NCBI GenBank assembly: GCA_035610835.1 | Contig: CM069455.1 | Span: 52,308,639 to 52,372,638 of the forward strand | DNA: 64,000 bases | Reading direction: 5' to 3' | Origin: Ophiura sarsii | Lineage: Eukaryota > Echinodermata > Ophiuroidea > Amphilepidida > Ophiuridae | Shown: piece by piece, positions 20,300-32,900 of the stretch | Position numbering within the stretch: position 1 is the stretch's first letter | Layout: the number at the start of each line of letters is the position of its first letter | The notes under the pieces: model-generated | Seen by the model: only the letters and a program-made list of their open reading frames with translations | Database searches by the model: none | Told to the model about the DNA's origin: nothing | Program-made: the position numbers and the translations under genes

Positions 20300-23200
20300 T
20301 TCTTGGCGGAAGGACCAAAACTTTTATTATTGGTTGGTCAGTTCAAGCAACAGAATTTATTGAAATGATTAGATATCCATCACCACATGCAAGTCCATTC
20401 TCTGTAACTTGAAGGGTCTCAAATGACATGACTTTGGTTTCACTGTTTCCACAATAGTTCAGCAAAGCTGAACTATTGAGGAAAACAACCATCATAATTG
20501 GGAAATGGTTAAAGGTAGGTAAAGTAATTTGTTAATAGATTTACAACTGGAGGTCTGGAAGTCAAGAGTGTTGGCTATGCAAGTTAAATATTCAACTATA
20601 AAAAGTACAGATTATTACACACTAGGGACCTTCCAAGTCGAAGTGAATAGACTTTTACATGTAGAATCGAGGGATATCCAGCCATTAATTTGACCACAGT
20701 GATATTGAAGGATGGTATTTATAAAACATCAATCCAGCACCTTATTACGATATGGAAAAAACCCCAATGAATTCAGGAGTAGAATTTTGTCAGACTTAAT
20801 GGATTTCGGAACGTGAATCCATGGATTTGTTATATTATTTGGTATTAAAAACTTTGTTTGAAAAAGTATCTATTATTTTCATTTAGTCTCTACAGAAATT
20901 CACTTTCATTCTTCTAATTTGACAGAGAATCTCCAATCCCTGGCAAAATTCTAAGCCTGAATATCCTCTGGCTCACATGACCAATAGTGGCCAAAATTAC
21001 TGAACAGTATTATTTGAATCCCCCCGGTGGTGACTATCAAAAAATTGAAGACATAATACAATTACTGAATTATATTCACAGGCAAATCCAATACAAGTTG
21101 TTTGGCCAACTGAAATTATCGTCACCCAATTAGCAAGTTCTATACACTGCAATCACAATTCACAAATTAAGTCACTTTTTAACTGTTACTGATTTGTACA
21201 ACTATTTCAATGGCAATGTGCCGATGGATAGTCATTCAAATACACCTCTTTCATACAGGTCTGAACTTTGCCTGCGTGAATGAGGTTTCAGTGGCAGTTA
21301 CAAGTGACAGACATTCCAGTATTGCCGATCAAACTCTAGTGCGATTAGAAGCCCAGTGAGGTTATCTTTTTCTTGTCCCACTGATATGGTTGGAACAATT
21401 AGGTTAACTCTTTTCAAATGGTACCTATGGTTTGGACAAAATATTGGGCTCAGTAAGTAGCCCAAATGGGTGATCTAGCACAATAATGATATGTTGGCAA
21501 CACTAGATTTATTTTTGACAAGATTGAGATACATCAGTACTAGACAACTCTTTGGAAATATCTCTACAGTTTATATTCGCTATAACTTGAATGTTGAACT
21601 TTTGATTTGATTCAAACTCGAGTTGCAGTGAACAGACAGACTGTAGGGGTCCATTTTTCTGCCCATGGCATATTTTTAACGCTTTTTGTAAAATAATTAT
21701 AACGGTCTGACATGACAAGTCACTTCATCGCAGATCGGTATAAAAATAATATATATTCTTTTCAAATATTTGACATTTGTTGATAATTTTGCTCGACAAT
21801 CAGTGGTTTCCATGGCAACAGTTACACCGAATGAATTTTGACATACATTGTTCAACTCAAAACTGTAGAAAACAATAACATATACTATGTTGCTAATAAT
21901 TAAATCAGTAATAAAAAGTATATCAGGTATCCTTTTCATTTTTTTTTTTTTTCATTTCTAAATAATAATATGGTAATAAATCTTGTTTTTATGTCCTTAT
22001 TCAAACTGAAATAGGACAAATAGGACAATATTTTCAAAACAAACCAAAATCTTTATAAGTTACTAAAATATTTTCTTATTGATATATAAATGGACATAAA
22101 TACTCAATAGTAAAAAAACACAAAAGAGGAGTTTTCCTTGGACGAAGCAAAACTCTTCCTTTAGAAAGTAAAATAATTACTGGAGTGCTACATTGCTATA
22201 TACACACCTCATTTTATAAGTTTATCACAAATTCAATCAATATGGAAGCAGTTTGATAAATTACTGCAATGAGATCTTGGGTAATATAATATTATTCAAT
22301 TTAAGTATTATTGTTGCATATATATACTTGATGTTGCGAATAAAACATGTAACAAGCAGGGCTAGAAATTTGACGCAAATTTGTTCGCGTAAAGTTTTAC
22401 ATGAAACACTCTCGCACAAATCATATGTGAATCGTGCAAGCTTACCAATTGCAAGCACTCCAGTCACGGTCATGAATTTATATGAATCAATGATTCATGC
22501 AGATTATCATTTTAGCGTTTATCAAATTTGATTCATGTACTCTGTGACAAATGTCTAGCCCTATACATATTGTTCAACTACCATTGATTAGTTCTGAGAC
22601 TCGGATAGAAATAGGTTTACGCCACGATATTTTTTGAAAATAATTCCAAAGATTAAGTTTCTATGTCCATTTCAATGATTTCACATTTTATTATATAGTA
22701 AAAGCTTCAAGCTATGAAAAATACATACACTACTATCTGACGCTAAGCCGGAACATCTCTAATATAGTTAAAAGACTCATACTTTTGTAGTCAAATTGCC
22801 TTATCAATTTCTAGCTATTATATCATATGATACCCAGACTTGCTAGAATGCACCTTGTGAGCTAACATGGCTATAGGATTCATTAAACTTAGCCTTTTAA
22901 GTTTTATATTGAGCCTAATCTGGTGATTTCTGGCTACGATTTGACAATCCCCTGACTTTATAATAAAATGCTCTATGTGTGCGCAATTGGTTACGAGTCA
23001 TTGAACTATGTCCCTTGAATTGAGACTAACCCAGTAGTGTTATATAGATATGTTAGGCCAATGAAGCACTCCACTAACTCTCTTTCCAGTGTGTTTTTAT
23101 GTGCACACATAAAACAGGTAGATAGTAACATAATTCATCAGGTGATCTCCTCCTGTTACAAAACATGTTACAAATTGCAGTTTTATAAATGCCATTTTTT

Positions 23201-23434
23201 GTTGTTTTTATGTAGTAGAATAATTTACAGATAACACAATTCCAGCACTGTGGATCATTCATGACGTATACAATTTCTGTTGCCTGCCGCTGTTTAAACA
23301 CCTGCAGTACAATTGGTTGCATCTAGACCAAGTTTTTTGTCTTTTTAAAGCTATCAAGTTAGCAAATATCCCTTATATTTTAAGGGAGAGGTGGTTTCAC
23401 ATGAACCACTCATAGGTTTGTCAGAAACCTATAT
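20300..23434 (-). other. SERBP1: Probable 3' UTR of the SERBP1-like gene
   Basis: After the stop at 23435 there are no further exons on the minus strand. The stretch is mostly unique and AT-rich. AATAAA signals on the minus strand at 20356-20361 and 20323-20328 are candidate ends; earlier ones could also be used. At about 22357-22562 inverted ends CAGGGCTAGAAATTTG and CAAATGTCTAGCCCT suggest a small hAT-like insertion. Confidence 0.45.
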
Positions 23435-23953
23435 CTAATTGCCGCCCAAAGAAGGGAACTCTTCCTCATTGTCGACCATTGGAGCAGGGCCTTTGTCTCT
23501 CCGGCCGCTTCCGCCGCGATCACCGCCGCGATCACCGCCGCGTCCACCACCACGATCACCGCCACGACCTCTTCCACCGCCACGACCTCCAAAACCACGA
23601 CCACTGCCAAAACCACGACCGCTGCCGAAGCCACGGCTGCTACCAAATCCGCCACCGCTTTCCCCACCAAAGCCGCCGCCACCGCCGCCTCCTTCGCGAT
23701 CTTCACGGTCTCGTCCACCACGATCTTCACGGTCTCGTCCGCCACGATCTTCACGGTCTCGTCCACCTCGATCTTCACGGTCTCGTCCACGACTGCCGCC
23801 ACGTCCACCACCTCGACGTCCGCCTCTTCCACCTCGGCCACCGCCGCCTCCTCCGCCCCCGCGGCCTTGGTCTGGGTAGAAATTGATATTGATATCTATT
23901 TTTTTGGCTTTGCCGTGTTTTTCCTTATCCAGGGTTTCATGTTCAGCAGGCGG
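23435..23953 (-). CDS. SERBP1: SERBP1-like exon 6 (C-terminal Gly-Arg region)
   Basis: The acceptor TTTTATTACAG precedes 23953. It starts PPAEHETLDKEKHGKAKKID, contains four in-frame GGRDREDR units, three GFGSGRGF-type units and GGDRGG repeats, and ends DNEEEFPSLGGN with TAG at 23437-23435. Long plus-strand frames here are GC-rich antisense shadows. Confidence 0.93.
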   Translation of the reverse strand, partial: PPAEHETLDKEKHGKAKKIDININFYPDQGRGGGGGGGGRGGRGGRRGGGRGGSRGRDREDRGGRDREDRGGRDREDRGGRDREDREGGGGGGGFGGESGGGFGSSRGFGSGRGFGSGRGFGGRGGGRGRGGDRGGGRGGDRGGDRGGSGRRDKGPAPMVDNEEEFPSLGGN

Positions 23954-26900
23954 CTGTAATAAAAGAAAGGTATGAAATGCATTAAAGATACATTACAAAT
24001 CATTGTATCATCTCCAGGTGCTTTAAGTTGAAATAAAATCCAAATTGGCGAGAAATATTCAGTTTTATCTCTCAACGGAAAAGTAATCCAAGATTATACA
24101 ATGATCGCAACATCCAGGCAGCATTGATTTGAAGAAAACTACCTAGTGCAAATGGGTCAAATAATTGTTCATAATGCCCATGCCCCCCCCCCCCCCCATA
24201 CATTTCAAATCATTGTATCATCTCCAAGTGCTTAAAGCTGAAATAAAATCTAAATTGGCAGAAATATTCAGTTTTATCTCTCCGCCGAAAAGTAATCCAA
24301 GATTATACAATGATCGCAACATCCAGGCAGCATTGATTTGAAGAAAACTACCTAGTGCAAATGGGTCAAATAATTGTTCATAATGCCCATGCCCCCCACC
24401 CCCAATCGACATGTCATAAATGAGTTAAGAAAAAAACATGCCCACACCAGGCTTTGCCGTTTGAAATTGGCAGGAGAGCTTTTAATCGCTCTCCTGAAGT
24501 GCTCTAGGAGAGCATTTTAAAAGCTCCCCCGGAATAATCGAGGAGAGCAATTTATGACCAATGTGAAACGTCGGATTATGTCGCTGATCGGCTTTCCCTG
24601 TTTATAGCGGTCGCGGTAGCCTCCCTCCATTTTTATTTTGGTTATCCCCCACTGAAAACAGTGCCGCATTTATTTATCGACCTGTCAACTGATGCTGCTT
24701 TGATACGTCAAAAATAAAAAGAAATGTTACACATTTTCATCACGAACTGTACGGTCAATTTATGCTGCTTGCACGTGGTTTTGGAATTAATGAGAGCCGC
24801 TGCTAATACAGTGACAACCGCGCCCAATTGTGCTCCTATCCTTGCCAGAATGAGATTCTACACTAGTACAGGGTGTGGTTGAATTTACGCGATTTCCAGG
24901 GGGAGATTTTTTTATAGCAACACTGACAATATTTTATTTATTTATGTTTTTCGACTGTGTGTAAGGTATAGTAATAATATTGAGGATGGACAATTAAGGA
25001 GCGCGATAAATCGCGGGACCAGAAATGGGTTCAGGAGCGCGCGAGCGTACTAGGCGCGCGATCACTCTCGCGCGCCTCAAACAGCAAAGCCTGCCACACC
25101 CCAAAGAAGATTTTAAGGTCTTCCCTTAATGCATTGCACGAATGCCAGCCAACTCTTCAGTTTTAGAAATTAAAAAAAAGGAACACTGATAACTAATTTA
25201 TTTATTGATGTAAACCCAAGAGCTCCAACGATGAACACTCTATGAATCAATGATTGTGTGCATTGGGAACCGAGGCAAATTGAAGAACAGACTTAAAGGT
25301 AGATGTTCCGATTTTCAACTTAAAGTTTTCTATTCTGCATGAAAGGTCATCCTTAAAAAAGTCGTGTTCCAAAGTTTGAGTTGCATAGCTCTAATGGTTC
25401 TTATTTTAGACGCACAAGATGCTGTGAACTGTACCCATTGAGTAGTACACAAACTATATCGGTGGTTACCACCATTCGCGGTAATTCGACGTTATTTCAT
25501 AGATTTCTCCGTAATTATACCGATTTAGGCCGTCAAATTTCAGTATGATGATGAGAAAAATACGAGCTTTCATATGATATAAAAATCTCCGTATGTTTGA
25601 AATAATTATGTGTTACGAAAATGTGATCGGGTCATCTACCTTTAATGCATTTTGCAAAAACGCAATGCATTGTAATGTCTTAAAATCGTCTTTGCCAATG
25701 CCCACCACCACCCACAACAGCGAGCTATCAAAATAGCAAGATACTCGATAAAATCTACCGTATTATCTCTATTTAAGTGCTCAGGGCGCTTATTGGTGAG
25801 CGCTTATTACGTTAAAGTCATTTATCGTGGAAACTGTCAAATCAAAAAATGTGCACAGCCCGCCGATGCGTTGATCGCCAGCATGTTGTTTATGCCGGGA
25901 CTTTAGGATGCTACTTTCATGCTTTATTTTGAGCTACTTGGCTAACAAGATGGGCGCTTATTGGTGTTACTTGTTGGTAGTCATTGGGAAAAAGAGGGGT
26001 GGGCGCTTATAAGTGCATGGGCGCTTAATAGGGATAATACAGTACATCAAATTACCTTTTCCGGATTTTCTTCATCAACAATGGTAGGTTTCTTCTTGAG
26101 CGCGGTGGTTTTCTTCCATTGAGACTGGTCTTCACCTTCTCCAGCTCGTCTTGTCTTGAATTCCTTGCGGTATCGTTCCTTGGCTAGCATTTCCTTGTAT
26201 TCTTCTAGGCTCATCTCGGGAGGTTCATCTTCCTTCTCAACCTCTTCTTCTCCCTCGCCTTCCTTGGGGACCTCGTCCGTTGCATTGTCTCTGAAGGTGA
26301 AAGGAACAATTAAAAACAGTTATTTAAATAATGTTTAAATTTATTTATCCAAAGCATTTCAATGGAATATTTTCAAACCAAAAATTCCAGGGTGCCCCGG
26401 CCAAAACAAAAACAAAAGTCGGCCATTTTGGAAGAACAGTATTTTTGGTCTAATTTATTTGATTTTGGTGGCAATAACCCATGTTTTACAGGTATAAGAT
26501 GTCATTTGCCAAAATGTTGCTATCGCATTAATAAAAATGAATTTGAATATATGGAATATGTTAAGAATGTAAACGTTGTCGGAAGATTTGAGCATGTTAC
26601 CTCATTTCATTTTACCGTGGCATTCATTTCAAAATCACAAGAACGTGTTAAAAGCACTTCCATTGGATAGTACAGGATCAACGACTTTTTGTATTTCCAT
26701 GGAGACAATTCAAAGATGTTCATAATGGTGGTGTAGCTTCAAAACAACAAATGGTATTTTACTCAGATTTTCAGGAAATGCCTAAACTCCTATCATGTTT
26801 CAACTTTAATTTGAGATGCTTCGATGCGAAAACGAAAACATCGTCATGACAACCCCACAAAATGGGTATTGCCGCCCAAATCAAATTGATTGGACCAAAA

Positions 26901-29900
26901 ATGATTGAGTAACATGATCAAAAGACTGTTTTTTCCAAAATGGTTGACTTTTTGTGGTATTTTGGCTGGGGTACCACCCTGGATTTCGCATTTTTTTTCA
27001 ATTTTCAATTTTGTTTTTGAAACCGTTGTCAGTACGCATAAAGTCATCACTCATCAAACAATCAAGAAGCCAGCATGTTCTGAAACTATAACCTCTATAA
27101 TAGCCCACTCCTAATTATAGCTATGATGGGTAGTCTGACAATGTTGACTTCCTTTTCAATTTCGACTCAATTGTTTGTCAATGGATTCACACTCAAGTAA
27201 AACTAATCCCAATATTGTCTTTAATCTCTCACAAATATTAGGCATACCTATCGCCAGTATTTCTGTAATTCTGTTGCCATATTGCTAGAAAACATTATCG
27301 CGATATACGATAACGACAATGAAATAGGCAATCAATCTCAAAAAACCTTTCATTTCACCAATTTTCTCCTTCAAAAACCACTTATTTTAGCTGAAATTAT
27401 GTCTTGATTGCTCGCGATTGCAAGTGTGCCAGGCGCTCACAGCAGGTGATAAATGCACATGGAATTGTCAATTACGGGACGTGACCCTGGCTGAGTGGAC
27501 TTGGACACTGTCGTCACTGCTGGAGGACCCGGTTCGAATCCCATCGTAAGCACTGCGTAATGGCATGAGCGTATTGAAGTGGGCAGGTAATCCAACCCAT
27601 AGATCACATAGCGAGTTCCCTGGTCACCGACTCACCGTAAATAATGGGGAGGTAGGCCTGCCTCACTGGAAACTAGATTGGGGTAGTTATAGAGGATCCT
27701 AGCATTAAGTCTAAGGCAAAAAGAAAATGTCTGTGAAATAGGCTTTAGCGCATAGCTCTATGTGGTTGCGATGCATTTGTCTTTCTTTTTTCTGCCTGTC
27801 GCTCTGTAAGCTTGGATCAACATGACAATTATAACTTAATTTGGAAACCGGTCAAAATAAACATGGCCAATAAAAAAATATATATTAAAAATCGCATACC
27901 TCCTTAACCCTAACCCTAGAACGTGGCAGTGGGGATGGAACGAAGAACAGGGGGAGGGGGTTAAATAAAAAATGGGAAAAATTATGTCCGCCGGCGCCGG
28001 GAGTTGAACCCGGGTCGGCCGCGTGACAGGCGAGATATACTAACACTCAGCCACGGGGGGAGGGCTTCACAGGCTAAGAAATCGGAGACCATATATACCC
28101 GTAGTTTAGTGCTACAGGAGATAGAACTTGTGCGCTCGCAAGCCACGTGGTGCTGGCTGTGAGGTGACTGTGAGACGTAGTAGCGTTAGGGTTAATTTAA
28201 TGCACTGTGTGGTGTCGTATTAACCCTAACCCTAGAACGTGGCAGTGGGGATGGAACGAAGAACAGGGGGAGGGGGTTAAATAAAAAATGGGAAAAATTA
28301 TGTCCGCCGGCGCCGGGAGTTGAACCCGGGTCGGCCGCGTGACAGGCGAGATATACTAACACTCAGCCACGGGGGGAGGTAAGCATGTTGCGATATCGCG
28401 CCGCGACGATATCGCGATTGGATAAGCTTATCGCGACAGCAATATTAAATTTGACCTCAGACGATATCCAACAATGTAAACTTTTACCTGTATAAAAGTG
28501 TATACATTTTCAACTTGTGTGTCATCACAATAAATCTTCAGCTTGTCGACTGTAATTTATTCCTTGTTTTGTTCCTAAAGTGGTTTGATTGTTTGTTTAA
28601 ATCCATCATCATTGTTATTACAAACATGTCAACTTGTCATCAAAAAGAAACCGGACCGCTAAGCCTAACCACATGTGCCCTTGTTTTGCCTTGGCCGATA
28701 TAAACAGCCCGTTCTAAGTTGCAATCTTGCTCATTTATTGGCGATGTTATTAGGTTATGGACAATATTGAAACGGAAACCAGCGAATGACGTCATGCTAA
28801 TAAATGGTGACCACATGATTCAACACGTGATTAATTTTCCATTGATAAAAATACAAACTAATCTTCGGATAGCCTCGATTTTCCGATACCCGAGTGAGAT
28901 GAATGACGTCATGCTAATGGCGACCACATGTTTTACAATAATAAATAAAAAGACGAAACAAAATGCTAGCGGCAATGTTTTCATGAACTTGTTTATTGAT
29001 TAATTCTTTGAATTTGAACATCATGAAACCTGATGAGGAACAGTTTGCATGTAAAATGTGGTGGGCAGAATGTTACATTGAATGTAATAATGTGTTGTAT
29101 CATATATTTCGAGGACAAATAAGGTTCGTTTTTCATCACTGAAAAATGTATTTAAAAAAGTAAGCTTTTTAAAAGTTTGGAAACAAATATCGTGATATGG
29201 CGATATCGCGATCAAATTTTACCCACGATCAACGATTTGAGACAAGGTGGCGATAAACACACCTAGGGGGAGGGCTTCACAGGCTAAGAAATCGGAGACC
29301 ATATATACCCGTAGTTTAGTGCTACACGTGGTGCTGGCTGTGAGGTGACTGTGAGACGTAGTAGCGTTAGGGTTAAGTAACCAATTCATAGATTTTTTTT
29401 TAATCGCTCAGCACTTCGCTTTTTTGCAAAATGTTTCCGAGACCAACCTAGATATTGTTTTGTACAGTAACCAAAATTGAAAAATTAGCAGCGGGTGGGT
29501 GGGAAAGGACAACCATACAATTCTTTTTTTGGCATAATTCTGTTATACCCTACACACCAACATCGGTAATATGCGTCGTTCTTAAAGATCACACACTATG
29601 AATACCCCTGTGAAGGGTATAACGGAATTACTCTTTTTTTTTTGGGGGGGGGGGGTGGCTTACTTGGGTTCAGTAGTCTTTTCCGCATCTTGTTCTGGCT
29701 TCTCTGGGTTCCATTGGCTAGCCTCTAACACAATTCTTTCTTTTTTTTGGGGGGGGGGTGGCTTACTTGGGTTCAGTAGTCTTTTCCGCATCTTGTTCTG
29801 GCTTCTCTGGGTTCCATTGGCTAGCCTCTAACACAATTCTTTTTTGGGGGGGTGGCTTACTTAGGTTCAGTAGTCATTTCCGCATCTTGTTCTGGCTTCT

Positions 29901-32900
29901 CGGGTTCCATTGGCTAGCCTCTAACACAATTCTTTTTTTGGGGGGGTGGCTTACTTGGGTTCAGTAGTCTTTTCCGCATCTTGTTCTGGCTTCTCGGGTT
30001 CCATTGGCTAGCCTCTAACACAATTCTTTTTTTGGGGGGGGGGTGGCTTACTTGGGTTCAGTAGTCTTTTCCGCATCTTGTTCTGGCTTCTCTGGGTTCC
30101 ATTGGCTAGCCTCTAACACAATTCTTTTTTGGGGGGGTGGCTTACTTAGGTTCAGTAGTCTTTTCCGCATCTTGTTCTGGCTTCTCGGGTTCCATTGGCT
30201 AGCCTCTAACACAATTTTTTTTTTTTTTTGGGGGGGGGGGGTGGCTTACTTGGGTTCAGTAGTCTTTTCCGCATCTTGTTCTGGCTTCTCTGGGTTCCAT
30301 TGGCTAGCCTCTAACTCTTCACTAGTATTGGATGTGTCCAGGGTTCTACAATGTGATCAAATGGGGAAAAGAAAACAATTATTGAAAGGGTAGGATATGG
30401 AGGAAACAGTATAAGGCATGAAAAACAATATGAAATGGACAGACATGTGCAGGCACATGAATTGTTAAACATTTTGTTTTGTAGTGTTGTTATGTCAAAT
30501 TTACAGCATTCTGAAGCTGTACAATAAATGAAATTTGTGGAATTCTGGATTGGCTGTGTATGTGCTATTATAATATGAAAACAAACATAATAGTCATTAT
30601 ATTGAATTGTAGCAATTATCATTATACAGGGATAGCGCTCCTGGGGGTTCTTGCGCGTTTAGCTCATATTTTTTCATTTTGGCGCAATAAATAAGCTGAA
30701 AATCCAAAATAACCCCTTATTTTTCATACTTTTAAGGGGTTCAGGGTTCTAAAAACCCCTAATTTAAAAACCTAGCGCTACCCCTGTCATTATATAACTA
30801 GCAGTATGAAATAAAACAAAATTGTAATAACACATGTGGAAACAAAAATTATATGCTTGAAAAACTACAAAATTTGCCAACACAAACTATGCTATTTGCG
30901 GAGCAATTACTGCTTTGTTTAAATGGACCCTGGACTGGGAGGTCAATCTGTTATTTAGGACAAAACTAGCCTAGTCTCAAATCCTTTGTCTGTCTGAATG
31001 CTCAAGAATATTAAATAGGGTGCTATATACAATCCTCGAATCAAAGGCAATTTCGCTGTTTGCACATTTTCTATGCTCTCCCGTCATTAGAAGTTTTCAA
31101 CAAAATTCTTCTGAAAAATCTCATTCACCGATCCGATCTCCCGTCATTAAAAGTTTTCAACAAAATTCTTCTGAAAAATCTCATTCCCTGATTGGTGATG
31201 CCCATGGCTGAACAAAAGTAATCCATAAAATTTCCCAGACGAAAGCAAGATTTCCTTCCATTTCTTATGTATTTCCCTTCAAATACCCAAATAATATTTT
31301 TGGCTAATCAAAATACGGCAAGATTTTTACAGATTTGTTCCGATTTTTACGGTTATTTTCAAGGGGGGGGAAATGTTTTTAACCTTTTTTTTAAAACAAA
31401 CACCCGACCATCCTGAGGTTTGTTTGCCCGTAGGTAGAACAGGGTTCATTTTTTCGTCGCCTTTGGGTCAAAATTATTTTCCTCTATAGAGTGAGTGAGT
31501 AAGGGGTCGTCCATAATTATCGCCACGTACATGTACAAAGCGTACGTAAGAGGGGGGGAGGGGGTCGAAATATACCCCAACCGTACGTAACTTAAATGGC
31601 GATCTTGAGAGGCGGGACTTTTTTTTTAAAGTACAAAATAAAAATAAAATGTCGCCATTTATTGCGTACGTAACTCGAGGGGGGGGGAGGGGGTAAAAAG
31701 TTACGTACGCTCTGTACGTAAGTGAAAATGGCGATAATTTTGGACGACTCCTAACCCTAATTCCCAATTGCCAAATATTTATTCACAAGGATTGTTATGT
31801 GGTAAATTGCATCGCCAAAGGAGTATCTTCTTCAAAAAGAATTCCCTGGACTGCCTCTGGTACTGCGCATTTTTTTCTCCAAAAAGTGGTGAGTTTTTCC
31901 CTACCCTGAAAGCAGGGCATTTTCAAGTAAATACCTGCATCACATTCACCACTGACAGTGCCCACGTTTATTTTGACCCCTGCTTCTCATGACCACATGC
32001 TGTTGACGTTAACAAGTCTTGCACATGTGGAAATAGAGATGCAACAATGCAGACGGTGTTGGGCTGCTGCAAGTGAAAAGGATTGCGAGGGCCTTTGATA
32101 AAGACTTGGGCATTCTGTTAATGTGTTGTATCTGTAAAGCCACAAAATTAAATACCCATGAAACTAACAATTTGACATTGAAGGTATCAGTAACATTTCC
32201 AGATCAGCTAAATTAAATGCCTGTTAAAATTGTGGTCATTTTAAATTCGCGAAATAAAGTATCCTCGAAATAATAGTGTTTTACAGTACCGTATTATCCC
32301 TATTAAGCGCCCAGGACCTTATAAGCGCCCACCCCCTTTTTCTCAGGTGACTAAAATATATACTAACTAATTAACCGCCCACCTAAAAAATAAGCTTACT
32401 TAAAAATTACTCACATCACACTAAATCTCGGACTACAAATTGCTTGAAAATAAAGGGGAAATTATGGTTATTTTAACTTCAGACATACTTGACATATTGT
32501 TTTGTGTTCCAAAAGTGAACTTAAACCATGTGTTAAGCCTTTAAACAGCAACAGAAACCATCCGAAATACGCACGTTTCGTGTTTGTTGTCCTTCGTGGA
32601 GGCCGCCATCTTGAATTGCAAAACATCGTCTTTGGACGTAAAGGTTGCTGAATTTTGCAACCTTGATGGTCAACAACTTTGTAAATCAGTATACAAATAA
32701 GCGCCCACCCAAAATGACTTGGTTAACCGCCCTGGGCGCTTAATAGGGATAATACGGTATATCAATGAATGGTCAACCCAATTTACGGATCACTGAACAG
32801 TGTTTATATCTTTTGATGGTATATATTAAGTGTTTTTTCATACTCCAGGTTTTAGAAAACACATGTATGGCATATTATTATCACCTAATAATACTGGGCT

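Noticed and set aside
23439..23886. Pro/Arg-rich and His/Arg-rich plus-strand frames
   Set aside because: They are the complement of the Gly-Arg-rich SERBP1 exon 6, whose frame, splice sites and family motifs are clear.
27904..28230. Interstitial telomere repeat
   Set aside because: Only two CCCTAA units at each end, explained as the inverted termini of the element.
29598..30393. Plus-strand repeated frames (LGSVVFSASCSGFSG)
   Set aside because: They are the complement of the exon 4 array; homopolymer runs shift them between units.
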